Source: Anaerolineaceae bacterium UBA5211 | Lineage (GTDB): Bacteria > Chloroflexota > Anaerolineae > Anaerolineales > Anaerolineaceae | Direction: 5' to 3' | Length of the DNA: 64,000 nt | NCBI GenBank assembly: GCA_002412595.1 | Contig: DHVJ01000006.1 | Span: forward strand, 49,293 to 113,292 | In this document: piece by piece, positions 52,085 to 62,968 of the stretch | Position numbering within the stretch: the first letter of the stretch is position 1 | How the letters are laid out: every line of letters begins with the position of its first letter | Notes under the pieces: generated by a model | Told to the model about the DNA's origin: nothing | Seen by the model: only the letters and a program-made list of their open reading frames with translations | The model's database searches: none | Program-made: the position numbers and the translations under genes

Positions 52085-53359
52085 TTACGACTCCGTTGAA
52101 AGTGCTTCCAAAAATTCGATATTGTCTTTAGTCCGGCTCATTTTATTCAGGATGGCTTCAGTTGCCACGGCGGGGTCCATGCCCGCGCCCTGCGGCGCCT
52201 GGCCAATCATTTGCAGGTACATTCTACGCATTAACCAAACTCTCTGCAAGATTTCTGGGCTCAGCAGTAATTCCTCACGGCGGGTGGAAGAGCGTTCAAT
52301 ATCAATGGCCGGGAAGATGCGCCTTTCCTGCAAGCGGCGGTTAAGGTGCAGCTCCATGTTGCCGGTGCCTTTGAACTCTTCATAGACCACGTCGTCCAGG
52401 CGCGAACCGGTGTCGATCAACGCGGTAGCAATGATGGTCAGGGAACCGCCGCCCTCGATTTTGCGGGCTGCGCCGTAAAAACGTTTGGGCGGATATAAAG
52501 CGGAGGGGTCCATACCACCGGATAGGGTGCGGCCGGAGGGGTTGACCACCAGGTTGTAGGCGCGTGCCAGACGGGTCAGGCTGTCCATCAGGATGACCAC
52601 GTCGTGACCGATTTCTACCAAACGCTTGGCGCGATTCAGAGTGATTTCTGCGGTGCGTACATGCGAGGTGACCGGTTCGTCAAATGTGGAGGCAACCACT
52701 TCGCCTTCAACCGAGCGATCCATGTCGGTAACCTCTTCCGGACGCTCACCAATCAGGGAGATCATCAGGTCAATTTCAGGATAATTTTCTGAGACAGCGT
52801 TAGCAATTTCTTTGAGGATAATGGTTTTACCGGCTTTTGGTGGGGAAACGATCATAGCACGCTGGCCGCGGCCGATGGGAGCGAGCAGGTTGATCATGCG
52901 GTTGGAGAGCATGTTACGTTTTGTTTCTAGATCAATGCGCTGGTCGGGGAAGATAGGGGTGAGGTTTTCAAATTTTGGACGCTCACGTGATTCATCGGTA
53001 GAAAAACCATTGACGGATTCCACCTTGATCAGGCCGTAATGTCGTTCCGATTCTCGCGGTGGTCGAATTTGGCCGAAGACCATATCTCCGTTGCGCAGGT
53101 CAAAGCGGCGCAGTTGAGCTTGGGACACATAAATATCATTCTTGCTCATCTGGTAATTTTCGCGCAGGAAACCAATGCCTTCCGGCATGATTTCCAGAAT
53201 ACCACCGCCTTTTTCAACGCCTTCTTCGGGATTGGTTTGACTGGCAATCGCGACTATCAGATATTCCTTTTTTCGCATCTTCGCGTTGGGAATATTTAGT
53301 TCCTCACCCATTTTGCGAAGTTCGGGTAAAGATTTGTTTTGTAGCTCGGAAATCTCCAT
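52085..53359 (-). CDS. rho: Transcription termination factor Rho
   Basis: The 424-residue protein has the N-terminal Rho domain (ELQNKSLPELRKMGEELNIPN), an RNA-binding cold-shock fold (GGGILEIMPEGIGFLRENYQ, DIYVSQAQLRRFDLRNGD) and the hexameric ATPase core with Walker A SPPKAGKTIIL, IGERPEEVTDMDRSV, the Q-loop region NLVVNPSGRTLSGG and Walker B DVVILMDSLTRLARAYN. AGGTAGGT lies about 5 nt before the ATG. A 213-bp leader region separates it from rpoD. An M23 peptidase gene is tightly attached downstream. Confidence 0.97.
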   Translation of the reverse strand: MEISELQNKSLPELRKMGEELNIPNAKMRKKEYLIVAIASQTNPEEGVEKGGGILEIMPEGIGFLRENYQMSKNDIYVSQAQLRRFDLRNGDMVFGQIRPPRESERHYGLIKVESVNGFSTDESRERPKFENLTPIFPDQRIDLETKRNMLSNRMINLLAPIGRGQRAMIVSPPKAGKTIILKEIANAVSENYPEIDLMISLIGERPEEVTDMDRSVEGEVVASTFDEPVTSHVRTAEITLNRAKRLVEIGHDVVILMDSLTRLARAYNLVVNPSGRTLSGGMDPSALYPPKRFYGAARKIEGGGSLTIIATALIDTGSRLDDVVYEEFKGTGNMELHLNRRLQERRIFPAIDIERSSTRREELLLSPEILQRVWLMRRMYLQMIGQAPQGAGMDPAVATEAILNKMSRTKDNIEFLEALSTES

Positions 53360-53572
53360 AATACCTACCTGTTATTGAATTGAATTTTTAGGCAAACGCC
53401 TTATAGGAATGTGAATTATTTAAAATAGCAAGTGATAAATAAATCCTTATTGGGAATAATTTGTGGCCAGTTACCATTGTCAGGTAAAAAATAGCCAACT
53501 TACTGGGATGAGAATTGTAAATCTATTTGCGCGGGCATTATAACATGCTTAAATTTTCCCTGCAAGGCACTG

Positions 53573-55243
<1,671 letters not shown>

Positions 55244-55250
55244 GGGTTTA

Positions 55251-55256
55251 ATTATA
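55251..55256 (-). promoter_or_regulatory. -10 element for a leaderless rpoD transcript
   Basis: TATAAT on the minus strand (55256-55251) is followed by 7 nt before ATG 55243. A weak -35, TTGGAT, overlaps the end of dnaG with a 16-bp spacer. Confidence 0.6.
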
Positions 55257-55269
55257 CATGAGCCGTGGT

Positions 55270-57189
55270 CTAATCCAACTGCAGCGGGGTAGCTAAAGCC
55301 TTATCTATTACACCCCGCAGGCGGATGAGGCTGACCAGATTGGTTTGAAAAATTTTCTGATCTTCTTTATCATTTTCATTTTCCTGTTGGTCCTGTAAAA
55401 AACGATATTCCTGAACCTGATTATTGACCGCATTCAGGCGCATCAACAGGATGGTGCGCAGGATATCTTCCAATTCGCGCTTCTCGTCCATTTTTTCTTC
55501 GGAAGGTTTGGGGGCGGGCTGTGGTTCCATGGCTGCGGCCATTTCTTCCGTCAGATTATTATGTAAGTATTCTTCCGGGTCAACGTCGTTTTGCTTCATG
55601 GCTTCTTCAATCAGTGTGAGAATCTGCTGGTGCTCGCTTAATTGAAAATCGTTGCGCGAAAGCCGTTCCAGATTTTGATTTTGCATGTAACGGTTGACGC
55701 GGAATTGATGCTCCGGATTGCGGGCCAAATAGGCCAGTACATTCAGCTCCATGGCGCGCGCGTTGACCTGTCCATTTAGGGTGGTGCCGTTCTTTGGACG
55801 GTTTTCCTGTGGTGTGTCGTTCTCCGCTTGTGTGGAGCGGCGCGTGCGGCGGGCCTGGCTGGTGAGCATCATCAAGGCGTGTTCGTCCACTTGCAGCGCG
55901 CGCGCTACCTGCTGGCGGTAAGCGTCGCGTTCCACCGGGTTACTCACATCGTTCACCAGGGGCAGGATGCGCGCGGCGATATCGCTTTTGGTCTTGGGGT
56001 CGTTGATGTCCGCGCCGGCTGTCAGTGTTTCCAAGACGTGTGTGATGATGGGCTTGGCGTTTTCGATGATGGCTTTCCATTCCTGTGGATCGCGCAGCAC
56101 AATCTCGTCCGGGTCGAGTTCATCCGGCAGGCTGCTGACACGCAGGTCGGCCTGCAGGCGCGCCTCGTTATGCAGCAGCCCTCGTGCATCAAAAACCAGG
56201 TCGCTGCTGTGGTCAAGCGCCTCGCGTGCCACTTCCAGACCGCGCATGGTGGCTTTGATGCCGGCTGCGTCCGGGTCGAGAGCCAGAATAAAGCGGCGCG
56301 TGTAGCGTTTGAGTTGGCGCATTTGAATTTCAGTCAGCGCGGTGCCCATGGGGGAGACCACGTTTTGGAAACCCTCCTGGTGCACGACGATCACGTCCAT
56401 GTAGCCTTCCACGATCACGGCCTGATTCTCGCTGCGGATGGCTTTACGCGCTTTATCCAACCCATACAGCAAGCTGCTCTTGTCGAACAAATCTGTCTGG
56501 GGAGAGTTCATAAATTTGGGAACATCCTCCGGGTCGAGTATGCGCCCGCCAAAACCGGTCATGTTGCCGCTGGCATCCCGGATGGGAAACATCATCCGGT
56601 GGCGGAAACGGTCGTAATACCCGCCGCTGTCACGCTCGCTCAATAATCCACAATCGAAGATGTCCTTTTGCGGATAGCCTTTTTTTACGAAATAGTTAAG
56701 TGTGGCATCCCAGCTGAGGGGGGCATAGCCCAATCCCCAGCTTTCAGCCGTTTCCGGTTTAATGCCGCGTTTGACCAGATAATCGCGCGCCTGCTGTCCG
56801 GCTTCCGTTTTGGTAAGTTGGTAGCGATAGAAAACAACCGCTTCTTCCAGTAGTTTGCGCAATTGGGTTTCGTGTTCGTTGGCTTCTGCACGTTGGGGTG
56901 TCAGCGGTTCAAGTTTAACACCAGCCCGTTCGGCCAGGTTTTCCAGTGCCTCCTTGAAATCCCAGCCTTCTTTTTTCATCACAAAGCGGAAAATATCCCC
57001 GCCTTCGTTGCACTCGCCGAAGCAGCGCCAGGTGCCGGATTCGGGGAAGACTACAAAAGCCGGTGTGCGCGTGTTGGCATGGAACGGGCAAAAGCCGGTG
57101 TAGTTTTTGCCGCTTCTTTTCAGTTTGACGGACTCGGACACGATATCAACAATGTCCAGCCGGTTCTTGATTTCATCAATGGTGTTCAT
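55270..57189 (-). CDS. dnaG: DNA primase
   Basis: The 639-residue enzyme makes RNA primers for replication. It has the N-terminal zinc-ribbon (FCPFHANTRTPAFVV, WRCFGECNEGGD), the catalytic core (LGYAPLSWDATLNYF, RFRHRMMFPIRD, GFGGRILD), the TOPRIM motifs VIVEGYMDVI and LALDPDAAG, and a C-terminal helicase-binding-type helical part. The ATG at 57189 has no Shine-Dalgarno. The gene follows a hairpin terminator and precedes rpoD by 26 nt, a version of the macromolecular synthesis cluster without rpsU. Confidence 0.95.
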   Translation of the reverse strand: MNTIDEIKNRLDIVDIVSESVKLKRSGKNYTGFCPFHANTRTPAFVVFPESGTWRCFGECNEGGDIFRFVMKKEGWDFKEALENLAERAGVKLEPLTPQRAEANEHETQLRKLLEEAVVFYRYQLTKTEAGQQARDYLVKRGIKPETAESWGLGYAPLSWDATLNYFVKKGYPQKDIFDCGLLSERDSGGYYDRFRHRMMFPIRDASGNMTGFGGRILDPEDVPKFMNSPQTDLFDKSSLLYGLDKARKAIRSENQAVIVEGYMDVIVVHQEGFQNVVSPMGTALTEIQMRQLKRYTRRFILALDPDAAGIKATMRGLEVAREALDHSSDLVFDARGLLHNEARLQADLRVSSLPDELDPDEIVLRDPQEWKAIIENAKPIITHVLETLTAGADINDPKTKSDIAARILPLVNDVSNPVERDAYRQQVARALQVDEHALMMLTSQARRTRRSTQAENDTPQENRPKNGTTLNGQVNARAMELNVLAYLARNPEHQFRVNRYMQNQNLERLSRNDFQLSEHQQILTLIEEAMKQNDVDPEEYLHNNLTEEMAAAMEPQPAPKPSEEKMDEKRELEDILRTILLMRLNAVNNQVQEYRFLQDQQENENDKEDQKIFQTNLVSLIRLRGVIDKALATPLQLD

Positions 57190-57202
57190 GTGAGTTAATT
57201 AA

Positions 57203-57234
57203 AAAGTAAAACCATCAGAGGATGGTTTTACTTT
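57203..57234 (-). terminator. Intrinsic terminator between the 97-aa gene and dnaG
   Basis: AAAGTAAAACCATC (57203-57216) and GATGGTTTTACTTT (57221-57234) form a perfect 14-bp stem with a 4-nt loop. On the minus strand the stem ends in a T run, so it ends the glyQS transcript. Confidence 0.85.
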
Positions 57235-57273
57235 AATGGAAAACTTCAGCAATTGCAAGCAAACCGCGGTATC

Positions 57274-57567
57274 TTAAGCCAGCAGTTTACTTAATTCGCT
57301 CATCAAGCTGTCGGCCACTTTTTGTGTGGCGGTCTCGTCCAGACCCTCGCTTTCCATGCTGACAGTCACGCTGCCGTCCACCATACTGACGGCGATGTTG
57401 CAGCGGACTTCTTCCCCGTCAACTGTTCCATTGCCCATTACCAGGCGGGCCAGTTCGCGTTTTTTCCAAACGTTCAAGCCGGCATTGGGAATAGCCTGGA
57501 GCGCGGCTTCGTAAACGACGCTGTCGCCTTTGCCTTCAAATGTGTTTTTGATTTGTACGGATGCCAT
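57274..57567 (-). CDS. Small unrecognised protein, co-transcribed with glyQS
   Basis: I do not recognise a family. The 97-residue protein starts with a beta-strand-rich segment (SVQIKNTFEGKGDSVVYEAALQAIPNAG, read in parts), then VWKKRELARLVMGNG, and IAVSMVDGSVTVSMESEGLDETATQKVADSLMSELSKLL. It has no membrane helix, signal or cysteine pair, and looks like a compact alpha/beta cytoplasmic fold. AGAGGTGA precedes the ATG by about 5 nt. It begins 18 nt after the glyQS stop and ends before a terminator. Confidence 0.75.
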   Translation of the reverse strand: MASVQIKNTFEGKGDSVVYEAALQAIPNAGLNVWKKRELARLVMGNGTVDGEEVRCNIAVSMVDGSVTVSMESEGLDETATQKVADSLMSELSKLLA

Positions 57568-57585
57568 AAATCACCTCTGGATTTT

Positions 57586-60500
57586 CTAGAATCCTTCCAG
57601 TTTGGAAAGGTCAACAGTCCCTTCCGCCAGGAATGCCACCGATTGCAGCAGCCCCAACCGGTTCTCACGGATTTCCTGCTTTTCGTCCATAACCAACACA
57701 GCATCAAAGAAGGCGTTGATGGCAGGCACAATGGGCAGTAAATGGGTAAGAAAAACGTTCACACTCTTCGTGTCGCCGATTCCCTTTTGGGCGGCAGCCA
57801 CGGCTTCGTAAAGCGCATTTTCCTGGTTTTCCTGAAAATATTCTGCGCTCACATTGTAACGCTGTTTTTCGCTGCGTGTAATACGCACACAGCGCGAATA
57901 TGCCGGCAATATGGTGCTGCGCCAGTCATCGCGTTTGACCCATTCGCTCAGCTCTTGAATACTTGCGGCGGCTTTGGCCGGGTTGGCACCCTGTGCGGCC
58001 AGCACAGCTTTGATGACGTCATACGCATAGCCTTCTTCCAACAGCATTTGCTCCAAACGCCCGATGATGAAATCCAGACAATCCTGGCAATCCTTGGGGC
58101 TGGATTCGATGGGCAGCAGGGCGGAGGCTTTGGAGATGTATTTTTGCAGGTCCAGTGAAACGTTTGCGTTGATCAGGTTTTGCACCAACCCAATGGCAGC
58201 CCGGCGCAGCCCAAATGGATCTTTAGTGCCAGTGGGAGCCATGCCGGCGGAAAACAGGCCGATGAGCGAATCCAACCGGTCGGCCAGACCCACTACCAGG
58301 CCGGCTTGCGAAGCGGGCGACTGGTCGCCGGCGTTGCGCGGCTGGTAATGTTCTTCAATAGCCTGCGCCACGGCCGGGCTCTTGCCGCGCTGCAGCGCGT
58401 AATATTTTCCGATAGTGCCCTGCAGAGCAGTCATCTCGATTACCATCTTGCTGACCAGGTCGGCTTTACACAGTTGGGCGGTTTCCATGGCGATGCTGGT
58501 ATCGGCGCTGTCCAGTTTCATGCCCAGGCTCAGCGTTTCGGTCAGTTTGAGGATGCGGTTGGTCTTGTCCAGCATTGAACCGAGTTTGGGATGGAAGGTC
58601 AAGGTGTCTTCGCGTTTTACAAAATCTTCCAGGCTGTGCTTGTTATCTTCATTGATGAAGAATGCCGCATCGGAAAAACGAGCCTGGATGACTTCTTCGT
58701 TGCCGTGAGCCACAATTTCTAAATGTTGCTTGCCGCCGTTGCGAATGGTGATGAAGTGCGGCATCAGCGCGCCGGAGGTTTCCGCCACCGGAAAATAACG
58801 CTGGTGTTTTTTCATCACGCCTATCAGTACCTCGCCGGGCAGCTTGAGATGCTCTTCGTTGAAGTTCCCCAACAGGGCTGTGGGGGCTTCCACCAGGTTG
58901 TTGACCTCATCCAGCAGTTTGGCGTCGATTTTCACGGCAGCTTTGATAGAAGTTAGCAGGTCACTGACCTGTTTTTCAATAACGGATTTACGTACCTGCA
59001 TGTCGCTCAGAATGCCCTGGCTTTCCAGATAGGCGAAATAATCGGGAATGTCCTTGAAGCCATATTGGGGTTGTTCGCTGAAGCGCAGGCCGCGTGTTAC
59101 GCGGCCGGAGTTCAGCCCGGCGTATTCGAAAGGCACCACGTTCGTGCCAAACACGGCTGCCAGCCAGCGGATGGGCCGTGAGAAACTGACCCCGCTGGCG
59201 TTCCAGCGCATAGATTTGTCGGAGCGGATGTGGGCGATTAAATCGACTAGCTTCTCAGGCAGGATATCCTGTGTAAATAATCCGGGTTGGTGCACGATAG
59301 CAGTCAGGTATTTGCCGCCGTCCATTTCTTTGACGGTCAGGTCCTTGACGTCCACGCCCTTGCTGCGCGCGAAACCCAGCGCGGCTGGTGTAAGTTGGCC
59401 GTCTTTGTCATAGGCGCGTTCGGCCGGAGGCCCTTTGACTTCCTGGGTGACTTCGGCCTGCTTACCGGCTAAGCCGGAAACGTGCACAACCAGGCGCCGT
59501 GGTGTGGCATACACATGTATGTCTTTATAATCCAGGCGCAAACCTGACAGCATGTCCGGTACCAGGGTCTGCAGCTGCCCCCAGGCGTTTTCCAGGTCGG
59601 CTGCAGGCAGTTCTTCCGTGCCGATTTCTAGCAGGAAGTCGGCCGGTTTATCGGATTTCTCTACGGCGGGCAGTTCGGGTTGCTGCAGGCTTACTGCATT
59701 TGCGACCGCTGAGGGTTTTTCCAGCCAGGGGAAGCCCAGCGCTTCACGTTGGGCGATATAGGTTTCCGCAGTACGGCGCGATAATTCACGCATACGTCCG
59801 AACAGTGCCTGGCGCTCGGTCACACCCACCGCGCCGCGCGTATCCAGGACGTTGAAGGTATGCGAGCATTTCAGAATGTAATCGTGCGCGGGCAGCACTA
59901 AGCCCTGGTCCAGCGCTAGGTTGGCTTCCTTTTCAAACAGGTCATACATTTCATATAGGCGTTCAATGTCAGCGACTTCAAAGTAATAACGGCTGTGTTC
60001 ATACTCGGCCTGGTAGTTGACATCGCCGTAGGTGAAGTTGGGGCTCCACTGGATCTTTTTGAAGTTGTAGCTGCCCTGCAGCGCCATGGCAATGCGTTCC
60101 AGACCATAGGTGATTTCCACCGAAACCGGATCCAGGTTGACCCCGCCGGCTTGCTGGAAATAGGTAAATTGGGTAATTTCCTGCCCGTCCAGCCAAACTT
60201 CCCATCCCAGACCCCAGGCGCCCAACGCGGGCGATTCCCAGTTGTCTTCCACGAAGCGGATATCGTGCTCAAGCGGGTTGATACCCAACGCTTGCAGTGA
60301 CTGCAAGTAAAGTTCCTGCGGGTTGCCCGGATCGGGTTTCAGGATGACCTGGAATTGGTAATGCTGCTGCATGCGATAAGGGTTGTCGCCGTAGCGGCCG
60401 TCATCCGGGCGGATGGACGGTTCCACGTAGGCTACGTTCCAGGGCTCCGGGCCCAGTACGCGCAGGACCGTGGCCGGGTTCATGGTGCCCGCGCCGACCT

Positions 60501-60594
60501 GCGTGTAATATGGCTGCCAGATCAGGCAGCCTTTGCCGCCCCAGAACTGCTGCAGTGTCATCATAATGGTTTGGAAATTAAGCTTGTCTTGCAT
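57586..60594 (-). CDS. glyQS: Glycyl-tRNA synthetase, fused alpha and beta chains
   Basis: Bacterial-type glycyl-tRNA synthetase is normally an alpha2beta2 enzyme made from glyQ and glyS. Here both are one 1002-residue chain. The alpha part (about 1-295) opens with LNFQTIMMTLQQFW and has GPEPWNVAYVEPSIRPDDGRYG, WLDGQEITQFTYFQQAGG and ITYGLERIAMALQ. The beta part starts near residue 320 with FLLEIGTEELPA and contains RWNASGVSFSRPIRW and a C-terminal DALR-type helical end. GGGAG lies 6 nt before ATG 60594. A TTG at 60606 would add four residues and is less likely. Confidence 0.95.
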   Translation of the reverse strand: MQDKLNFQTIMMTLQQFWGGKGCLIWQPYYTQVGAGTMNPATVLRVLGPEPWNVAYVEPSIRPDDGRYGDNPYRMQQHYQFQVILKPDPGNPQELYLQSLQALGINPLEHDIRFVEDNWESPALGAWGLGWEVWLDGQEITQFTYFQQAGGVNLDPVSVEITYGLERIAMALQGSYNFKKIQWSPNFTYGDVNYQAEYEHSRYYFEVADIERLYEMYDLFEKEANLALDQGLVLPAHDYILKCSHTFNVLDTRGAVGVTERQALFGRMRELSRRTAETYIAQREALGFPWLEKPSAVANAVSLQQPELPAVEKSDKPADFLLEIGTEELPAADLENAWGQLQTLVPDMLSGLRLDYKDIHVYATPRRLVVHVSGLAGKQAEVTQEVKGPPAERAYDKDGQLTPAALGFARSKGVDVKDLTVKEMDGGKYLTAIVHQPGLFTQDILPEKLVDLIAHIRSDKSMRWNASGVSFSRPIRWLAAVFGTNVVPFEYAGLNSGRVTRGLRFSEQPQYGFKDIPDYFAYLESQGILSDMQVRKSVIEKQVSDLLTSIKAAVKIDAKLLDEVNNLVEAPTALLGNFNEEHLKLPGEVLIGVMKKHQRYFPVAETSGALMPHFITIRNGGKQHLEIVAHGNEEVIQARFSDAAFFINEDNKHSLEDFVKREDTLTFHPKLGSMLDKTNRILKLTETLSLGMKLDSADTSIAMETAQLCKADLVSKMVIEMTALQGTIGKYYALQRGKSPAVAQAIEEHYQPRNAGDQSPASQAGLVVGLADRLDSLIGLFSAGMAPTGTKDPFGLRRAAIGLVQNLINANVSLDLQKYISKASALLPIESSPKDCQDCLDFIIGRLEQMLLEEGYAYDVIKAVLAAQGANPAKAAASIQELSEWVKRDDWRSTILPAYSRCVRITRSEKQRYNVSAEYFQENQENALYEAVAAAQKGIGDTKSVNVFLTHLLPIVPAINAFFDAVLVMDEKQEIRENRLGLLQSVAFLAEGTVDLSKLEGF

Positions 60595-60729
60595 AAAGGC
60601 TCCCAAAAAATGCGATAATTTGACGAATTATACCAACCTCCTCCCATCCTTATCACGAATTAAGTTAATACTTGTTTGATAATAGATAGCGGATGGCGGG
60701 GCTATAGTTGATGGTATAAAACAGGATGG

Positions 60730-61260
60730 ATGTTTCTTATGAATTCAGACAACATTGAAACTTTGAAAATGGTCATGCGCAACTGGACCTCCGGCGTGGC
60801 AGTGGTCACCAGCAGCTATCAGGGCGAGCGTTCCGGAACGACCATCAGCTCATTTGCTTCGGTCTCGCTTGAACCGCCCTTGGTGCTCTTCAACCTGACA
60901 GGAGAAAATTCCACCCGCGCCATGATCGAACAGAGCGGCGTTTTCGGCGTTTCCATGCTGGCATATGACCAGCATGACCTCTCGGAGATTTTCGCCGGTT
61001 TCGGCCGGCGTCTGGAAAACCGCTTTGCGGGCTTGCAGACCTTTACGTTGAAAAGCACTGCTCCGCTGCTGCCGGATGCGCTGGCCTGGCTGGACTGTGA
61101 AGTATTCCAGATTGTCCCGCTGCCCGGGTCGTCTTTGATTGTCGGAAAAGTGGTGGATGGAAAAGTGGGTGAATATCGATGCCCGCTGGTTTATCATAAC
61201 CGCGCGTATGTCGATATTATCAATGATTCGGCCTGCAAAGGGAAAATCAAAGCGTCTTAG
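60730..61260 (+). CDS. Flavin reductase-like FMN-binding protein
   Basis: The 176-residue protein matches the flavin reductase family (HpaC type): NWTSGVAVVTSSYQGERSGTTISSFASVSLEPPLVLFNLT near the N-terminus, read in segments, then FGVSMLAYDQHDLSEIFAG and LDCEVFQIVPLPGSSLIVGKV. It reduces FMN or FAD with NAD(P)H, usually for a partner monooxygenase, none of which is seen nearby. A TATAAA at 60715-60720 lies 9 nt before ATG 60730. ATG 60739 is also possible. The stop overlaps the convergent C39-like gene by 14 nt. Confidence 0.88.
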   Translation: MFLMNSDNIETLKMVMRNWTSGVAVVTSSYQGERSGTTISSFASVSLEPPLVLFNLTGENSTRAMIEQSGVFGVSMLAYDQHDLSEIFAGFGRRLENRFAGLQTFTLKSTAPLLPDALAWLDCEVFQIVPLPGSSLIVGKVVDGKVGEYRCPLVYHNRAYVDIINDSACKGKIKAS

Positions 61261-61900
61261 TGTAAACGATGATCTCGCATTGGATGTTGAACATGCGCGA
61301 CCACCAGCTTTTGCGGCTCCAGTCGCCTTCGAAGTCGGCCCAGCTTTGCGATTGCAGCCGTTTTTCAGGTGATAAGTGTTCCAGGTAAGGGTTGGGATCC
61401 AGGTAATACAGGCGGTCTTTATCGGAAGCGTAGCGCACCAGGTTGATCCAATGTGCCCCGCCGTTCTTCCATATTTTCAAGGCAGTCACCGGTTTACCAG
61501 TCATCAAATGCTCTATCACGTGCGCGCGGCGCGCGTGGCTGTGGCGTTCGGCCTGCCAATCCAGCTTGAACTCCGCGGCCAGGCGGTTGAAAGCTGCTGT
61601 CATGCCCCAGGGAGGCGTGGCCCCGCCCACGTTCGGCAGCCACTGCGGCAGGCGCTGCCAGAAGCCCAGGCGAGCATCTGTGATGACGCTGTCCTTGTCC
61701 AGCGGGCGCGAATTGAGGTTGGCCTGGAACAGCAGCAGGTTCAGCACCACTGCCAGGCTGGTGGGGCCGCAGTCGTTGGTGATGTGCTGCTGCTCATCCC
61801 GGAAGCCCTGTGACTGGTAAAAACGACCCAGGAACTGGCGCTCGGCTGCCCAGTTGCTCAAACTACTGACATCTTTTTGTGAGTTGTAATCGCTGCTCAT
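61247..61900 (-). CDS. C39-like cysteine peptidase domain protein
   Basis: The 217-residue protein has a papain-like C39 pattern: NDCGPTSLAVVLNLLLF with the candidate Cys, GGAHWINLVRYASD with the candidate His, and YYLDPNP with the Asp. No signal peptide or membrane helix is visible, unlike the 37 kb protein, so it is probably cytoplasmic or exported by another route. Target unknown. It converges on the flavin reductase gene with a 14-nt overlap. Confidence 0.7.
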   Translation of the reverse strand: MSSDYNSQKDVSSLSNWAAERQFLGRFYQSQGFRDEQQHITNDCGPTSLAVVLNLLLFQANLNSRPLDKDSVITDARLGFWQRLPQWLPNVGGATPPWGMTAAFNRLAAEFKLDWQAERHSHARRAHVIEHLMTGKPVTALKIWKNGGAHWINLVRYASDKDRLYYLDPNPYLEHLSPEKRLQSQSWADFEGDWSRKSWWSRMFNIQCEIIVYTKTL

Positions 61901-61976
61901 TTTGACCTATGCTAATCAGTATATATCACCTTTTATTTTAATATTTTTCTATTTTTTATGCACGATATAGGACAGT

Positions 61977-61982
61977 TATAAT
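61977..61982 (+). promoter_or_regulatory. -10 element for a leaderless LysM lipoprotein transcript
   Basis: TATAAT (61977-61982) is followed by 5 nt before ATG 61988 (8 nt before a second ATG at 61991). The -35 region is poor. Confidence 0.55.
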
Positions 61983-61987
61983 TGCCA

Positions 61988-62956
61988 ATGATGAAACTGC
62001 TGAGAATTAGTTGGATTCCCGTGCTGTTGCTGAGCGCTTGCAGTATTTTTTCAGGCGAACAGGCTGCTCCGCAATCCTTATTGACGCCTTACGTGACCCA
62101 GACACCCGCCGAGGAAATTGTCCCGACAGAAACAGACGCACCGGCTGCTACGCCTGAGCCGACCCTGACCTCCACGCCCTTTGTGCATGTACTGGGCTCC
62201 GACGAAACCATATCGTCTTTGGCGCTGACCTACGGCCTGGAAGTGAATGAAATTCTGGCCATCAACCCCGAAATCACGCCCAATGCTCTCTCGGTGGGAA
62301 TCGAAATTCTGATTCCGTATAGCAACACTACCGCGGAGGACGCCAAAGAAAATGTCAGTGTCATTAGCGCGCCGCTGGCTTTGGCGTTGAGCCAACCGGA
62401 CTGCACCCAAACCGCGGAAGGCGGTCTGTGGTGTCTGGCACAGGTCAGCAACCCCCTGGCGCAGAGCGCGACAGGCATTACGGTGACCTTTACCTTAAAA
62501 GACGACGCCGGAGAGACGGTCAGCGAACAAACGGTTCCGTCTTTACTAAACTTGCTGGCCCCCAATGAGAGCCTTCCGGTGGCGGCTTACTTTACCCCGG
62601 AAACCCCATCGGATTACAGCGTGAGTGCGGTGCTCAAGACCGCATTGCCGGTGGACGAAACTGATCCGGGCTATGCTCCGCTGGAAATCAAGGTAAATTC
62701 CATTGACACGGCCGGGCAATCCGCCCACGTCAGCGCGGTCATCCCGCTGCAGGCAGCCGACAGCGGTATCAGCAATATTTGGGTGGCGCTGATCGCCTAT
62801 GATGAGGGCGGTCAGGTCGTCGGCGTACGGCGCCTGGAGTTTACGCCCGTGACCGAAGGGGAAGAGGGGCAGGCCATCAAAGTGTATGTGTATTCGAACG
62901 GACATGATATCCAGCAAGTGGACGTGCGCGCTGAAGCAATATTGAGTGAAGGATGA
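61988..62956 (+). CDS. LysM-domain lipoprotein
   Basis: The 322-residue protein has a lipoprotein signal ending LLSAC (Cys18), a Thr/Pro/Glu-rich linker (about 30-65), one LysM domain (HVLGSDETISSLALTYGLEVNEILAIN; ALSVGIEILIP) and a C-terminal pair of immunoglobulin-like beta domains (ATGITVTFTLKDDAGETV, NIWVALIAYDEGGQVVG). LysM suggests binding to cell-wall glycan. It has no enzyme domain. The TTG at 61982 lies inside the -10 element, so ATG 61988 is the likely start. Confidence 0.82.
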   Translation: MMKLLRISWIPVLLLSACSIFSGEQAAPQSLLTPYVTQTPAEEIVPTETDAPAATPEPTLTSTPFVHVLGSDETISSLALTYGLEVNEILAINPEITPNALSVGIEILIPYSNTTAEDAKENVSVISAPLALALSQPDCTQTAEGGLWCLAQVSNPLAQSATGITVTFTLKDDAGETVSEQTVPSLLNLLAPNESLPVAAYFTPETPSDYSVSAVLKTALPVDETDPGYAPLEIKVNSIDTAGQSAHVSAVIPLQAADSGISNIWVALIAYDEGGQVVGVRRLEFTPVTEGEEGQAIKVYVYSNGHDIQQVDVRAEAILSEG

Positions 62957-62968
62957 GGTGGAAAAACC

